This document shows positions 1-8,558 of a stretch of 64,000 nt of DNA, one piece after another (position 1 is the stretch's first letter; each line of letters begins with the position of its first letter). Below the pieces are notes generated by a model. The model had not been told where the DNA came from. It ran no database searches and worked only from the letters and a program-made list of their open reading frames with translations. The position numbers and the translations under genes were made by a program. The DNA is from Burkholderiales bacterium (GTDB lineage: Bacteria > Pseudomonadota > Gammaproteobacteria > Burkholderiales > Burkholderiaceae_C), in the NCBI GenBank assembly GCA_947464185.1, contig CANHVY010000013.1:1-64000 (forward strand). The letters are read 5' to 3'.

Positions 1-164
1 ACGCGACCGAGGCCACACCTGTTGCACTGGGTTACGTGATGGACGCAAAGACCACGAAGGACCCCAAGCGTGCCGTTGGCGCGGCATGCACCAACTGCGC
101 ACTGTTTGTCACGGATCGCCGTAATGGAGCCAGGGATGTTCGGCGTAATGGAGCCAGTTGTTAG
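1..164 (+). pseudogene. High-potential iron-sulfur protein (HiPIP) fragment cut by IS21
   Basis: The frame starting at base 3 reads ...VALGYVMDAKTTKDP... followed by a CTNCALF motif. This matches the HiPIP core, in which CxxC supplies the first two of four cysteine ligands of a [4Fe-4S] cluster in a small periplasmic electron carrier. The host reading ends near base 106, where the IS element begins. After that the frame runs through IS terminal repeats to a stop at 162-164. The last two cluster cysteines are therefore missing and the product cannot hold a HiPIP cluster. The N-terminus and signal peptide lie outside the window. Family assignment rests on about 35 residues and is moderately sure. 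Confidence 0.6.
107..160. repeat. IS21 left end: two terminal repeat units
   Basis: After the outer TGTCAC there are two copies of a unit containing CGCCGTAATGGAGCCAG / [19 protein letters not shown]21-family transposases bind such multiple terminal repeats. Only two units are present here, against five at the other end. Confidence 0.8.
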
Positions 165-202
165 GGTCTGAACAGACGTCCCGAAGGGGTTGCTGGACGG
201 GG

Positions 203-985
203 TTATTTTGAGGCTTTTGCGGGTCCTGGACGGCTGGGGCTGGAGACCTGTTTGGGTGCGCGGTAGGACTGCCCATCGAGTACGAGGCAGTAGGCGTTGT
301 GGCGAAGCCGGTCCAGGCTGGCGCTGGCCAGCAGGCGGTTGGCGGGGAAGGCCTGATCCCACTCGGGGAAGTCCAGGTTGCTGGTGACGATGGTCGAGGC
401 CTGCTCGTAGCGTTCGGCGATCAGGTCGTGCAGGTCCTCGTCGGCCGGCGAACGCAAGGGCTTGAGCCCGAAGTCATCGATGATCAGCAGCGGCACGCGC
501 GCCAGCGTGGCGAGCTTGCGCTCGTAAGCGCCTGTGGCGCGTGCGGCGTTCAGGCTGTGGGTGAGCGTGGCGCAGGTGGTGAAGATGACGTCCACCCCCT
601 GGCGAACGGCGCAGTGCCCGAGCGCCTGGGCCAGGTGGGACTTGCCTGTGCCGCACGGCCCGACGATGAGCACGGGGGCCTTCTCATGCAGGTAGCGCCC
701 GGTGGCCAGGTCGTGCACGAGGGCGCGGTTGAGTTGCGGCAGCCGGTCGAAGTCGAACTGATCCAGCGTCTTGGTGGTGCGGAACTGTGCGCGCCGCAGG
801 CGAGAGGTGAACTTCTTCTGCTCACGCCGGGCGACCTCGTCGCTGATGAGCAGGGCCAGGAAGTCTGTGTAGGCGAGCTTGCCGTGGATGGCCTCGCGGT
901 TGCGTGCCTCCAGGGAGTCGAGGATGCCTGACAGGCGCAGCTGCTTGAGCTGCGGGGCGAGCTCGGGGGCGGGGTTGAGGTTCAT
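203..985 (-). CDS. istB: IS21-family ATPase / transposition helper IstB
   Basis: This 260-residue AAA+ ATPase is expected to assemble on target DNA and recruit the IstA transposase. It has a Walker A motif (VGPCGTGKS, about residue 100) and a Walker B (LLIIDDFG), as in DnaC-like helper ATPases. The start is ATG at 985, preceded by a clear AAGGAGA ribosome binding site. The frame also stays open upstream inside istA, but that is not coding. The length is normal for IstB. It lies 32 bp downstream of istA on the same strand and is presumably co-transcribed. The protein looks intact, so the element could still be active. Confidence 0.92.
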   Translation of the reverse strand: MNLNPAPELAPQLKQLRLSGILDSLEARNREAIHGKLAYTDFLALLISDEVARREQKKFTSRLRRAQFRTTKTLDQFDFDRLPQLNRALVHDLATGRYLHEKAPVLIVGPCGTGKSHLAQALGHCAVRQGVDVIFTTCATLTHSLNAARATGAYERKLATLARVPLLIIDDFGLKPLRSPADEDLHDLIAERYEQASTIVTSNLDFPEWDQAFPANRLLASASLDRLRHNAYCLVLDGQSYRAPKQVSSPSRPGPAKASK

Positions 986-1017
986 GGACGATCTCCTTGC
1001 AGGGTTGGGCCGCGTGT

Positions 1018-2565
1018 TCAATGCAGGTGCTGCGGCGTTGGGGGGAAGAGTTCGGCCGCGGGCCGGGTAAAGCGCGTGGGGCTGGCGTAGCCGGGCGGGG
1101 TGGGCGCTTGGGCCAGAGGCTGCCGGTCTGCACCGGTGCTCAGGATGGTCTTGACGGTGCGGTAGAAGGGTGAATCGTGCGCCAGGGCCCGGGCGCAGGC
1201 GGCCTCCAGGCGTTGTGCGCCGTAGGTCTTGCGCAGGGCCAGCACCCCTTGCGCGGCGCGCAGCCGCTCCAGGATCTTGTCGCCCAGCAGACGCTCGACC
1301 AGCGTCAGGCAACTTCCCCCCACATGGGCGGCCTGCTCGGCACACCACTGGCGGTCGTGCGCGAAGAAGGCCTGGGCGTGTGGCGGCAGGTGTTCGCGCA
1401 GCGTCACGCGCTGGCCTGGGCGCAGATGGCGCACGTGGGTGCACACGTGGCGGTAGTCTTCGTACAGCGCCACGATGGTGTCGGTGGCACGCAGCCACAA
1501 GACCCTGCCCACCAGGGTGAATGGCGCGGAGTACAGCACCCGCTCGAACTGCAGGTGGCAGTCCTTGTGCAGCGTCACCTGGTGCCAGGTGCCCAGGTCC
1601 GGCGCGATGGCCGGCAGCGGCTTGAGCAAGGCACGCTCCAGCGCGAACAGGTCCAGGGGCCGCTGGCGCGTGGTGCCGTGGCAGCGCAGCCCTGCAGTCT
1701 CCATCACCCATTGCCAAGCCTGGGCGTTGAGGTCGCCCAGGTCCCGGAACTCGCGCAGCGGCAGGAAGTTGCCCTTGAGGTACTTGACGCCGGACTCCAC
1801 GATGCCCTTCTTCTGCGGATCGTGCGGCGGGCAGGGGTCGATCTTGAAGCCGTAGCCTTCGGCGCACTCGGCGTAGGCGCGCTGCACGAGCGGGTCCTGG
1901 GCGCAGGCCTTGGTGATGGCGCACTTGGCGTTGTCGATGACCACGCGAGCGGGCACGCCGCCAAACCACTCGAAGGCGCGGCGGTGGCAGCCCAGCCAGG
2001 TGGCCACCGTCTGGTCCCACACGAACTCCACGTACTGGTGGCGGCTGTGGGCCAGGGTCATCACGAAGGCCCAGGTGCGGCGCTGGCAGCCGTCGGGGTG
2101 GGCGAGCACGGGCCCGGCCCCGAAGTCGACCTGGGCCGCATCGCCCGGGGCGAACTCCAGACGACAGGTCACCTCCTGGGGCAGGGCCAGCCGGATGTCA
2201 GCCACCAGGCGCCGCACGGCCGAGTAGCTGCCCGACCAGCCATGGCCTCGTTGCAAAGCCAGGTGGATGGCCGTGCCGCTGACGCCCTGCTCGATCCACT
2301 GCCGCACCGTCTGGCGGTGGGCTTCCAGGCTGGAGACGGTGGAGGCCGCCCGGCGCGGGGACGCCAGAGCCTGGACGATGGCCTCATCGCTGGGCAGCGT
2401 GCAGACTGCATCGAGCCAGCCCTGGGCCGCGGCCACGCAGCGCAGGTCGCCGGCCTTACGCCGGCCCATGATCCTGGCCGCCGCGATGTCGCGGTCGGAG
2501 TCGCCCTGGCGCATGCGCAGCAGGGCCTGACGAATGTGGTGCATCTCGAATCTCCTGCGTGCCAT
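1018..2565 (-). CDS. istA: IS21-family transposase IstA
   Basis: This 515-residue DDE transposase has an N-terminal helix-turn-helix region (about residues 1-60, RQALLRMRQGDSDRDIA) that should bind the terminal repeats. An rve-type integrase core follows. The catalytic acidic residues are visible in DFGAGPV, VIDNAKCAI and QKKGIVESGVKYLKG. The ATG at 2565 has AGGAGCAGCAG just upstream. No frameshift or stop is seen. It forms a two-gene unit with istB. Confidence 0.93.
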   Translation of the reverse strand: MARRRFEMHHIRQALLRMRQGDSDRDIAAARIMGRRKAGDLRCVAAAQGWLDAVCTLPSDEAIVQALASPRRAASTVSSLEAHRQTVRQWIEQGVSGTAIHLALQRGHGWSGSYSAVRRLVADIRLALPQEVTCRLEFAPGDAAQVDFGAGPVLAHPDGCQRRTWAFVMTLAHSRHQYVEFVWDQTVATWLGCHRRAFEWFGGVPARVVIDNAKCAITKACAQDPLVQRAYAECAEGYGFKIDPCPPHDPQKKGIVESGVKYLKGNFLPLREFRDLGDLNAQAWQWVMETAGLRCHGTTRQRPLDLFALERALLKPLPAIAPDLGTWHQVTLHKDCHLQFERVLYSAPFTLVGRVLWLRATDTIVALYEDYRHVCTHVRHLRPGQRVTLREHLPPHAQAFFAHDRQWCAEQAAHVGGSCLTLVERLLGDKILERLRAAQGVLALRKTYGAQRLEAACARALAHDSPFYRTVKTILSTGADRQPLAQAPTPPGYASPTRFTRPAAELFPPTPQHLH

Positions 2566-2639
2566 CTGCTGCTCCTGGGTGCAAAAGGCACCCAGGGTAG
2601 AGACGGCCCGCTCGATCCGGGACGCTGCTCAGTTACCGG

Positions 2640-2769
2640 CTACTGGCTCCATTACGCCGATCCGCCGCTGGCTCCATTACGGCGATCACGAAGTGGCTCC
2701 AATATGCCGGTCATCGGCTGGCTCCAATATGCCGATCACCAAGTGGATCCAATATGGCGGTCGGTGACA
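2640..2769. repeat. IS21 right end: five terminal repeat units
   Basis: Five tandem units of about 24-26 bp lie here, each with the core TGG(A/C)TCCA(T/A)TA. The inner two read TGGCTCCATTACGCCGATC and TGGCTCCATTACGGCGATC and mirror the left-end units. The outer three carry CCAATATG instead, so they form a second subtype. The block ends in GTGACA at 2769. It provides the artificial C-terminal reading of jetC, whose frame runs into it and stops at 2686. Confidence 0.8.
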
Positions 2770-5700
2770 GCTGAAGCTGAACTCCTTGTCGAATACGGAG
2801 CGCAGTGCGCCCGCGTGCTTTGTAGGCATCGCGCAGAGGACCTGGAGCCCTAGGTGGTCTCGGAAGTACTTGAGCACGGCGTGAGCCCGCGCTTCGTCCA
2901 TGCGTGAGAACGCCTCATCGTTGACCAGTAGTCGAAGGCTGGCGCCCTTCTCGAAGAAGCGAAGCCGGTTGGCTACGACAGCCGAACGAACGATGTACGC
3001 CGGTGTTTCCATCTGGCCGCCAGAGCCTGTCTGCCAGGTAGAAAGGGCGACGCGGCCGTTGCCGGACGTGTTCCAAATCTCGTAGCGCCGGTAGTTCCGA
3101 TAGTCCGCAATGCGCAGAAGCTCCTTGCCAGCACGTTCCTGGTCCGGGTCCAAAAGCAGTTTGACTAGGCGGTCACGGACCTCGACCTGCTTCGGGGACA
3201 GCTCACTCGCTGCGAACAGGTCCGTGTTCTCCGCCGAGTCGGCCAGTTCGGTGACGGCGCCGAAGAAGGCGTAGTACTCCTCGAACTCAGGCTCCCACTT
3301 CGACCAGTCAATGCTGTACTGGTCGGTGCCGAACTTGAGGTTCTGCAGCTCAGCGTTGAGCTGCTTTAGCACACGGACGCCGTCATCAACCTTCGACTTG
3401 ATTTCGAAGCAGAACTGCTTCGTGAACACGTCGTGGAACGAACGCTCTGCCTTTTTCACTTCCTCGCGGTTGTGATACAGCCCAAGGCCTCCCAGCTCTT
3501 CGTGCAGCTTACTAATGGAACGCCCCAGCACGACCACAGGGCCGTAGTAGGGGTCGAAGCTCGTCGCGTCATGCAGATGCGGAATCGCAGACACGAACCG
3601 CTCCTCCTGACGCGCGCTGGCGTTGTACTCGGACAGAAGCTCGCGCACATCGCCCAAAAGCTTGTCTGGCGCTGCGCGCAGAGTGGCCAGACGAGTCTGG
3701 ATTGCGTGAACGTCCATCGTTCCTGATTCCAGCAGGTCTGTCACTTGCTGGGCCAGGACGGTATACGTCTTCTCGGCGTTGGCCTCGCACAAGTGCCTCA
3801 ATCGACGAATCTGAAGTTCTAGCTCCTCCAGACGCTGGTAGCGCCGCGAACGCACCTTCGTAATCTCGCTTTCAGCCTGGATGATTCGCTGCTCAGCAAG
3901 CGCTACGGCTTTCTCGCCCGCAGTGATGGCGGTGTCGTGCTCTTTGAGTTGAGCCTCCAGCTGCTTGAGCCTCTCCTCGAGTTCTGAGACCTCCGTCAGG
4001 TCAAGCTGAGACAGCGCCTGCCTTGAGTGCTCCAGTTCGGAGGCTGCCAGCGCGAGCGGGCGGGCGTCGAACGTGGGTTCCTTGATGTCTCGCAGTAGCT
4101 GGCGAACCGTCAGAAGCGTGCCCTGGAGGCCTTCAAGGCGCGCAACGTCCTTCTCGGCAATTGCGAGCTTTTCGGTTACCTCCTCCAGAGCGCGCTTTCT
4201 CGCCGCTGCGCCGAAGACCAGACTGCCTTGGTCGACGATGAACATGGTGCGCGACCCGCTCCCCTTGCCATCCTTGGTGAGTCCCCTCGCGGTATCGCGA
4301 AGCTGGCTGGACGTCTGGACCTTGACGACCGGGCCGTACTGCTCAATGAGGTAGGCGCGTGCGATGGGGTGCTCGGTCTTGAGCTCGTGAATGATGGAGT
4401 CCTGCGGAACGCGTGAAGCGTTCGCGGTCTCCAGGCAACGCTTGCCCTGGATGACCTTGGAGCGTGAGCCCCAGGTCTGGAGGAAGTCAATGGTCTTGGC
4501 TTCCCATTCGGGCCTGACGATGAGGCCGAAGCGTGCGTTGCCCAGGTACCCCTCGATGGCTGGCTGCCACTCGTCTGAGGCGGGCTCTACTAGGTCGCAG
4601 AGTACTTCGACGTTGGCCTCGGGCAGCGCCTCGCGAATCCGGGTCAGGGCGAACTTGGTATCTCGGTCGTAGTTACCGGCTCCCGACGTGAGGCTCTCTT
4701 TCCGTGACGCAAGGTCATTGACATCAGTCCTTGCAGTCTTGACCCTGGACTCCAGGAGCGAGCTCTCCGCAGCGATGGCGGTCGAGACGCTGTCGTCCGG
4801 CCCGACCAGTGCTGAATGCACCGCACCTGTGCCGGTGTCGACATCGTCAAAAGCTTCCGCAAGCTGCAGCAGCTTGGCAGAAACCGGCTCCGCATCACGG
4901 GATGCGTCAACCACTGCGTCTCGAAGGCCCGCCAAGCGGTCAAAGGCAGTTCCTTCAATCGCGTCAGCTACAGCTTGCACGGAGGCGCGCAGCCGGGGGA
5001 AGGAGTCGTCGACCGGCTTACCGACAAGCTGGCGGGCAGCGTTGTCGAGCTTGGCGGCTGACAGCAGAGCGACGGACAGGTTGTTCAGGACGCCATGCGC
5101 AGTGCTGGTTGCGCGCTTTACCGTGTCCTCATGCTGCTTCTTGGCCTCATGGGCCGGAATGCCCTGCAGCCGGGAAGCAATGGCGATGCGGTTCCTGTCT
5201 ACCGCGTCGCGGAGCAGCTTCTCGGACTTTGCCCTTTCCTTGTAGGTGTCGGCCAGCCGGTTATCCGTCTGCTTCTTTTCTTCTTCCAAAGCGATGCGGT
5301 CATCGTCGAGCTTGATGTGCATCTTGGCCAGGAGTAGGTCGTGCTGCACCTGGGCCTCGAAGGCCGACGAAGTTTGCCCAATCGCATGCTTCAGCTCACC
5401 GAGCCGCTTTACGGTGGTCTCGATGCGCTTGCCTTCCTCCTTGAGATTGGTCACTTGGCGCATGAGCTCGCTGATGCGCGTGATGCTCTCGTGGAGCTGC
5501 TTGGCATCGAACTCGAGGATGTCCGAGCGAACCAGTTCGTCGACAGAACCAATGGGGCGGGAGGCAATGGAGTGGCTCCAGGCGCGGGCGGCGTTCTGCG
5601 CCTCGTCCCAGGTTGTCGAGTTGCGACCGCGAAAGCGCCCGTACAGCGCACAGAGATAGTCCCGCTTGTGGCCGTCGTACGTCGTCACCTTCGGGTACTT

Positions 5701-6219
5701 GGCCTTTAGCCGCTTGACGATGTCTTCCACCGCAACCCATTCGGTGTGCTCGGCATCCACTGCGAAGTCCTCGACAGTGAGCGCAGCGTCGTCGACGATG
5801 ATGAGCTCGAGCTTCTCCAGCTTCGGGTCCCGGCGTTCGCCCGTACCATCGACGCGCGCGGATGCTGCAACGAGTGCTGTGAAGGGCTTGGCGGTTTCAT
5901 CGCCAGTCGGCCGAAACACTGCTCCAAGGTAGCCTTGAGCTCCATGAGGGCGCGAGAACGAGCTGTATTCGGCGCCGACCACGAACGACTCGAGCGTCCG
6001 CTTCGTCTTGCCCTTGCGCTTGCCGTACTGGACCTCTTCTTGCCCAGGGTTGTATAGGACGATGCCCGGGTAGGCAGCCGTCATGAGGGTCTGTAAGCCG
6101 TCCAGCAGCGTGGTCTTACCGGCGCCGGTGGGGCCTGTCAGCAGCGTGAGGTTGGCAATCTCGTAGTCGCCAGGGCGCAACTGCCCCCAATTGACTAGAA
6201 CCATACGGTCCAGCTTCAT
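2686..6219 (-). CDS. jetC: Wadjet SMC-like ATPase JetC, 3' end replaced by IS21 sequence
   Basis: JetC is the SMC/MukB-like ATPase of the Wadjet complex, which extrudes and recognises closed circular DNA. The P-loop GPTGAGKT lies at residues 29-36. Long charged coiled-coil stretches flank a central hinge-like region. Near the C-terminus come an ABC signature (TGSGGQ, about residue 1064) and a Walker B (LLVNDEAF, about 1100). Native sequence runs through FDKEFSFS at about residue 1150. The last 27 residues are read from IS terminal repeats, so the true C-terminus is lost although both ATPase halves remain. It overlaps jetB by 4 bp (ATGA). The region is visibly less GC-rich than the rest of the window, which suggests acquisition. 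Confidence 0.88.
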   Translation of the reverse strand: MKLDRMVLVNWGQLRPGDYEIANLTLLTGPTGAGKTTLLDGLQTLMTAAYPGIVLYNPGQEEVQYGKRKGKTKRTLESFVVGAEYSSFSRPHGAQGYLGAVFRPTGDETAKPFTALVAASARVDGTGERRDPKLEKLELIIVDDAALTVEDFAVDAEHTEWVAVEDIVKRLKAKYPKVTTYDGHKRDYLCALYGRFRGRNSTTWDEAQNAARAWSHSIASRPIGSVDELVRSDILEFDAKQLHESITRISELMRQVTNLKEEGKRIETTVKRLGELKHAIGQTSSAFEAQVQHDLLLAKMHIKLDDDRIALEEEKKQTDNRLADTYKERAKSEKLLRDAVDRNRIAIASRLQGIPAHEAKKQHEDTVKRATSTAHGVLNNLSVALLSAAKLDNAARQLVGKPVDDSFPRLRASVQAVADAIEGTAFDRLAGLRDAVVDASRDAEPVSAKLLQLAEAFDDVDTGTGAVHSALVGPDDSVSTAIAAESSLLESRVKTARTDVNDLASRKESLTSGAGNYDRDTKFALTRIREALPEANVEVLCDLVEPASDEWQPAIEGYLGNARFGLIVRPEWEAKTIDFLQTWGSRSKVIQGKRCLETANASRVPQDSIIHELKTEHPIARAYLIEQYGPVVKVQTSSQLRDTARGLTKDGKGSGSRTMFIVDQGSLVFGAAARKRALEEVTEKLAIAEKDVARLEGLQGTLLTVRQLLRDIKEPTFDARPLALAASELEHSRQALSQLDLTEVSELEERLKQLEAQLKEHDTAITAGEKAVALAEQRIIQAESEITKVRSRRYQRLEELELQIRRLRHLCEANAEKTYTVLAQQVTDLLESGTMDVHAIQTRLATLRAAPDKLLGDVRELLSEYNASARQEERFVSAIPHLHDATSFDPYYGPVVVLGRSISKLHEELGGLGLYHNREEVKKAERSFHDVFTKQFCFEIKSKVDDGVRVLKQLNAELQNLKFGTDQYSIDWSKWEPEFEEYYAFFGAVTELADSAENTDLFAASELSPKQVEVRDRLVKLLLDPDQERAGKELLRIADYRNYRRYEIWNTSGNGRVALSTWQTGSGGQMETPAYIVRSAVVANRLRFFEKGASLRLLVNDEAFSRMDEARAHAVLKYFRDHLGLQVLCAMPTKHAGALRSVFDKEFSFSCHRPPYWIHLVIGILEPADDRHIGATS

Positions 6220-6887
6220 TGCTCGTCTCCCTCAAGGGTCACTTCCTGTTCGATGACGCCGTCGGCGTCAAGCGCGGCGGTCAGCGCATCGTTGTTGACG
6301 ATGCCCAGAATCGTCGGGCGGATGGCCAGAAGGGCGTCCTCGTCGGCAATGGAGAACGTGCCGCTGTACATCAGCAGCCGGTGGCGCCGAAGTTCTGCAA
6401 GTAAGGCCATCTTGTCAGTGCTCCCGCTGGGTAGCGGACGCTTCAGCTGGGTCTGCATGGTCGCGGCCAGTTCTTCGAAACCGATGAGCGCGTCGCCCTG
6501 AGGCTGGATGTCACCGTTATTCAGCTTGTTCTGGTACAGGAAGCGAAGCGCCAGAGCAGCCGCCACGAAGTCGGTCGAGACCCTGGCACGAAGGGAAGGC
6601 ACAGGCTCCAGGCTGTCTTCTGGCTGGCCGTCCACAACAGCTCCGGGTGCGTACAGGCGGTAGTACTGGTTCGCGCTGTCGTGGTGCAGCAAGAAGCCGG
6701 CGACGTCGAAGTAATCATCCAGCAAGGATTCGACCCGACGTGCGTCGTCATACAGAAGCTGCTCGGTCCGATCTTCGTCTCGGACGATGACGCCGTACGA
6801 GAACAGACGCGCGATGATTTCCCGGAACCTCTCGGGCTTCAGATTGGCAACAACGAGTTGCTCGCGGACGTGGGTGGAGATGCTCAT
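6216..6887 (-). CDS. jetB: Wadjet subunit JetB (MukE-like)
   Basis: This 223-residue protein has the size and character of the MukE/KITE-like JetB subunit (DUF4194-type), which bridges the kleisin JetA and the SMC JetC. Motifs seen include LLHHDSANQYYRLY at about residue 65 and a helical middle followed by a short winged-helix-like C-terminal part. No enzymatic motif is expected. It overlaps both neighbours by 4 bp (ATGA), so the three genes are probably translationally coupled in fixed stoichiometry. Assignment depends mainly on position between jetA and jetC and on size. Confidence 0.8.
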   Translation of the reverse strand: MSISTHVREQLVVANLKPERFREIIARLFSYGVIVRDEDRTEQLLYDDARRVESLLDDYFDVAGFLLHHDSANQYYRLYAPGAVVDGQPEDSLEPVPSLRARVSTDFVAAALALRFLYQNKLNNGDIQPQGDALIGFEELAATMQTQLKRPLPSGSTDKMALLAELRRHRLLMYSGTFSIADEDALLAIRPTILGIVNNDALTAALDADGVIEQEVTLEGDEQ

Positions 6888-8317
6888 TTTTTGAGGTCGA
6901 TTTCGTAGTCGGTGCCGCTGTAGTACTCGTTGGCCAGCGGAGTCGGGAGTCGGCGCACGGTCATGTCTTCGCCTGCCACGCTTCGCACCGCTTCAACGGC
7001 CTGCATGGTTCGCAAGAGGTCGCGCGCCGTGGCAACAGGTAGGGCCGAGAGCCGAATCGGGTGCTTGAAGACACGCAGGTCGCTGCGTAGCTGCTGTGCA
7101 ACAACGTCGTTTGGCAGGGAGAAGGCTTCTGACTCGGCGCGGGACATCGCCGAGTCCATGAGGTCCTCGCGGGTCGCACGAGGAAGAATGGACACCGTGA
7201 CCGACTTGCGTCGTTGGGTGGCGGTTCGGAGCTTGAAGCTTGCGGGGTCCAGGACTCGCACTTCGGCCGGGGCAATGCGCTCGGCGATGGCCTCGAGGAG
7301 CCGCTCCTGGGCTTCGGGGGCCGACACGGCCAGCTTCTGGATTGCAGCAAGGTAGGCGTGGCGCGTCTGGCCAGCTCGCAGCATCATGGACTGCATCGCC
7401 AGGCCGTTGACGCGCTTAAGGTATGTCTCCATGGCTTTGAGAAAGCCGGGCTGCTTCGACTCGCAAGCCGCGTCAACGATGTCCTCGATGCGGTCGAGCA
7501 GCCAGTCGTAAACAGTCGTGCCGGTGTGGTCCTTCACCGCCCAGTGTGCGACGTCGTGCAGTTGTTCGTCGATGCGCGCAACCTTGTGCTCAGGCAGCAA
7601 GCGCAGCTTCTCCAGCTTCTGGCGGATGGCCTGACGGTTGAGCGTCGCGTTGTCCGCCGTGAGCTGCTTCGAGTAGTCACGCTGGAACCTGTCGAGGAAC
7701 TCCACAAATTCATTCCACTGGGTGTGCACTGACGCGGTCTGCATCAGATGGCGGACCAGCTCCTGGAAGTAGTCGATGCCATCAGTCAGGTCCTCGATGA
7801 CCTTCTCGGCGTATTCGTATGCGTCCACCAGGTCGTGTGCGTCACCTCGGTCGGACAGCGCAGCCTCGAGGGCGTTGCGGCAGCCTCGCATGTTGCGCTG
7901 ACGGCTGCGGCTCGGACGGTCCAGCGACCAGAGTGCTTCAGCGAAGAGCTTTCCTGAGCGCGAGAAGCGGAAGGCCGTCACAAGGCCGTTCCGGTCCGCG
8001 AACTGCTCGAGCCAGCCATCGTTTAGCAACGCCCGGATGAGGGCCGTGACGAGCTGGTGAGGGTCATTCAGCTCAGGTGCGCTGAGTTCGTCCTCGCCCG
8101 CGTCCAGCGACACCCGGTCCTGGTACTCACGGACAACAGGCAGTAGTAGCTCTCGCAGCAGCTCGCGGGTGAGGTTGTGGGAGTAGTCGGCAGCCGGCCC
8201 GTGCAAACGCTCGAACAGCGCGCGCAAGCAAGCGGCGACCAGCTCCCGCCGAGAGCCGCTTAGCGGACGGAAGAAGCGAAGGCGCTCACCTTCGAAGAAT
8301 GGGGCTGCTGCGCTCAC
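6884..8317 (-). CDS. jetA: Wadjet subunit JetA (MukF-like kleisin)
   Basis: This 477-residue, mostly helical protein has the length and position of JetA, the kleisin-like subunit that links the SMC heads. The N-terminal region (FFEGERLRFFRPLSG) is followed by a predicted winged-helix segment (LNDGWLEQFADRNGLVTAFRFSRSGKLFAEAL) and long helices. The start is GTG at 8317, with GGAGGT a few bases upstream inside the preceding gene, and it overlaps that gene by 4 bp. It resembles the JetA family of Wadjet operons. The exact Wadjet type was not determined. Confidence 0.82.
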   Translation of the reverse strand: MSAAAPFFEGERLRFFRPLSGSRRELVAACLRALFERLHGPAADYSHNLTRELLRELLLPVVREYQDRVSLDAGEDELSAPELNDPHQLVTALIRALLNDGWLEQFADRNGLVTAFRFSRSGKLFAEALWSLDRPSRSRQRNMRGCRNALEAALSDRGDAHDLVDAYEYAEKVIEDLTDGIDYFQELVRHLMQTASVHTQWNEFVEFLDRFQRDYSKQLTADNATLNRQAIRQKLEKLRLLPEHKVARIDEQLHDVAHWAVKDHTGTTVYDWLLDRIEDIVDAACESKQPGFLKAMETYLKRVNGLAMQSMMLRAGQTRHAYLAAIQKLAVSAPEAQERLLEAIAERIAPAEVRVLDPASFKLRTATQRRKSVTVSILPRATREDLMDSAMSRAESEAFSLPNDVVAQQLRSDLRVFKHPIRLSALPVATARDLLRTMQAVEAVRSVAGEDMTVRRLPTPLANEYYSGTDYEIDLKK

Positions 8318-8520
8318 TCAGCACCTCCACCGGGGCGCTTCGAGGTGCAACCACCCGGCCCAGTGGCGTCTGCCGCCACCCCAAGCTTCTTGGCATATGT
8401 GCGGACCATCACTTCGAACATATTTGTGAGCGTCCGGCATTCGGCCTGCGCACACTTCTCCCATAGGTCTCGTACCTCGGGAGTCATCTTCAAGGAAGTG
8501 GCTTCTGTCTTAGTGGCCAT
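8314..8520 (-). CDS. Small RHH-like protein heading the Wadjet operon
   Basis: This is a 68-residue protein from ATG 8520. A TTG at 8547 would add nine residues but lies only a few bases after the predicted transcription start. Residues 8-40 (TSLKMTPEVRDLWEKCA...) look like a ribbon-helix-helix DNA-binding fold: a short strand, then two helices. The tail is glycine-rich. Its stop overlaps the jetA GTG start (GTGA), so it is the first gene of the operon. Two direct GATATAC repeats, one helical turn apart, lie in its promoter. Autoregulation of the Wadjet operon is a natural guess but not shown. It is not one of the four classical Jet proteins. Confidence 0.65.
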   Translation of the reverse strand: MATKTEATSLKMTPEVRDLWEKCAQAECRTLTNMFEVMVRTYAKKLGVAADATGPGGCTSKRPGGGAE

Positions 8521-8558
8521 GATGCGAAGGGGCAGAGGTTTGCCCAAAGTGCAGAGCT

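Larger units (their letters stand above)
107..2769 (-). mobile_element. IS21-family insertion sequence (istA-istB)
   Basis: The element carries an istA-like transposase and an istB-like ATPase in the usual order, both on the minus strand. Its outer ends are inverted: TGTCACGGATCGCC at 107 on the left and the complement of TGTCACCGACCGCC ending at 2769 on the right. Both ends hold multiple copies of a short repeat with core TGGAGCCA. The bases just outside (ACTGTT on the left, GCTGAA on the right) are not a target duplication. The two flanks belong to unrelated genes, a HiPIP on the plus strand and jetC on the minus strand. Both points suggest a deletion or recombination junction rather than a simple insertion. 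Confidence 0.9.

Noticed and set aside
203-2020. A 605-codon open frame covering istB and part of istA on the same strand
   Set aside because: Only the part from ATG 985 has a ribosome site and IstB homology. The upstream part is an out-of-frame reading of istA.
2640-2769. Five regularly spaced repeats that could look like a CRISPR array
   Set aside because: The repeats are degenerate and spacers are only a few bases. They coincide with the IS21 end and mirror the left end, and no cas genes are present.
2686-2769. Cys/Trp-containing C-terminal peptide of JetC as a novel domain
   Set aside because: It is coded entirely by IS terminal repeats and is a read-through artefact of the junction.
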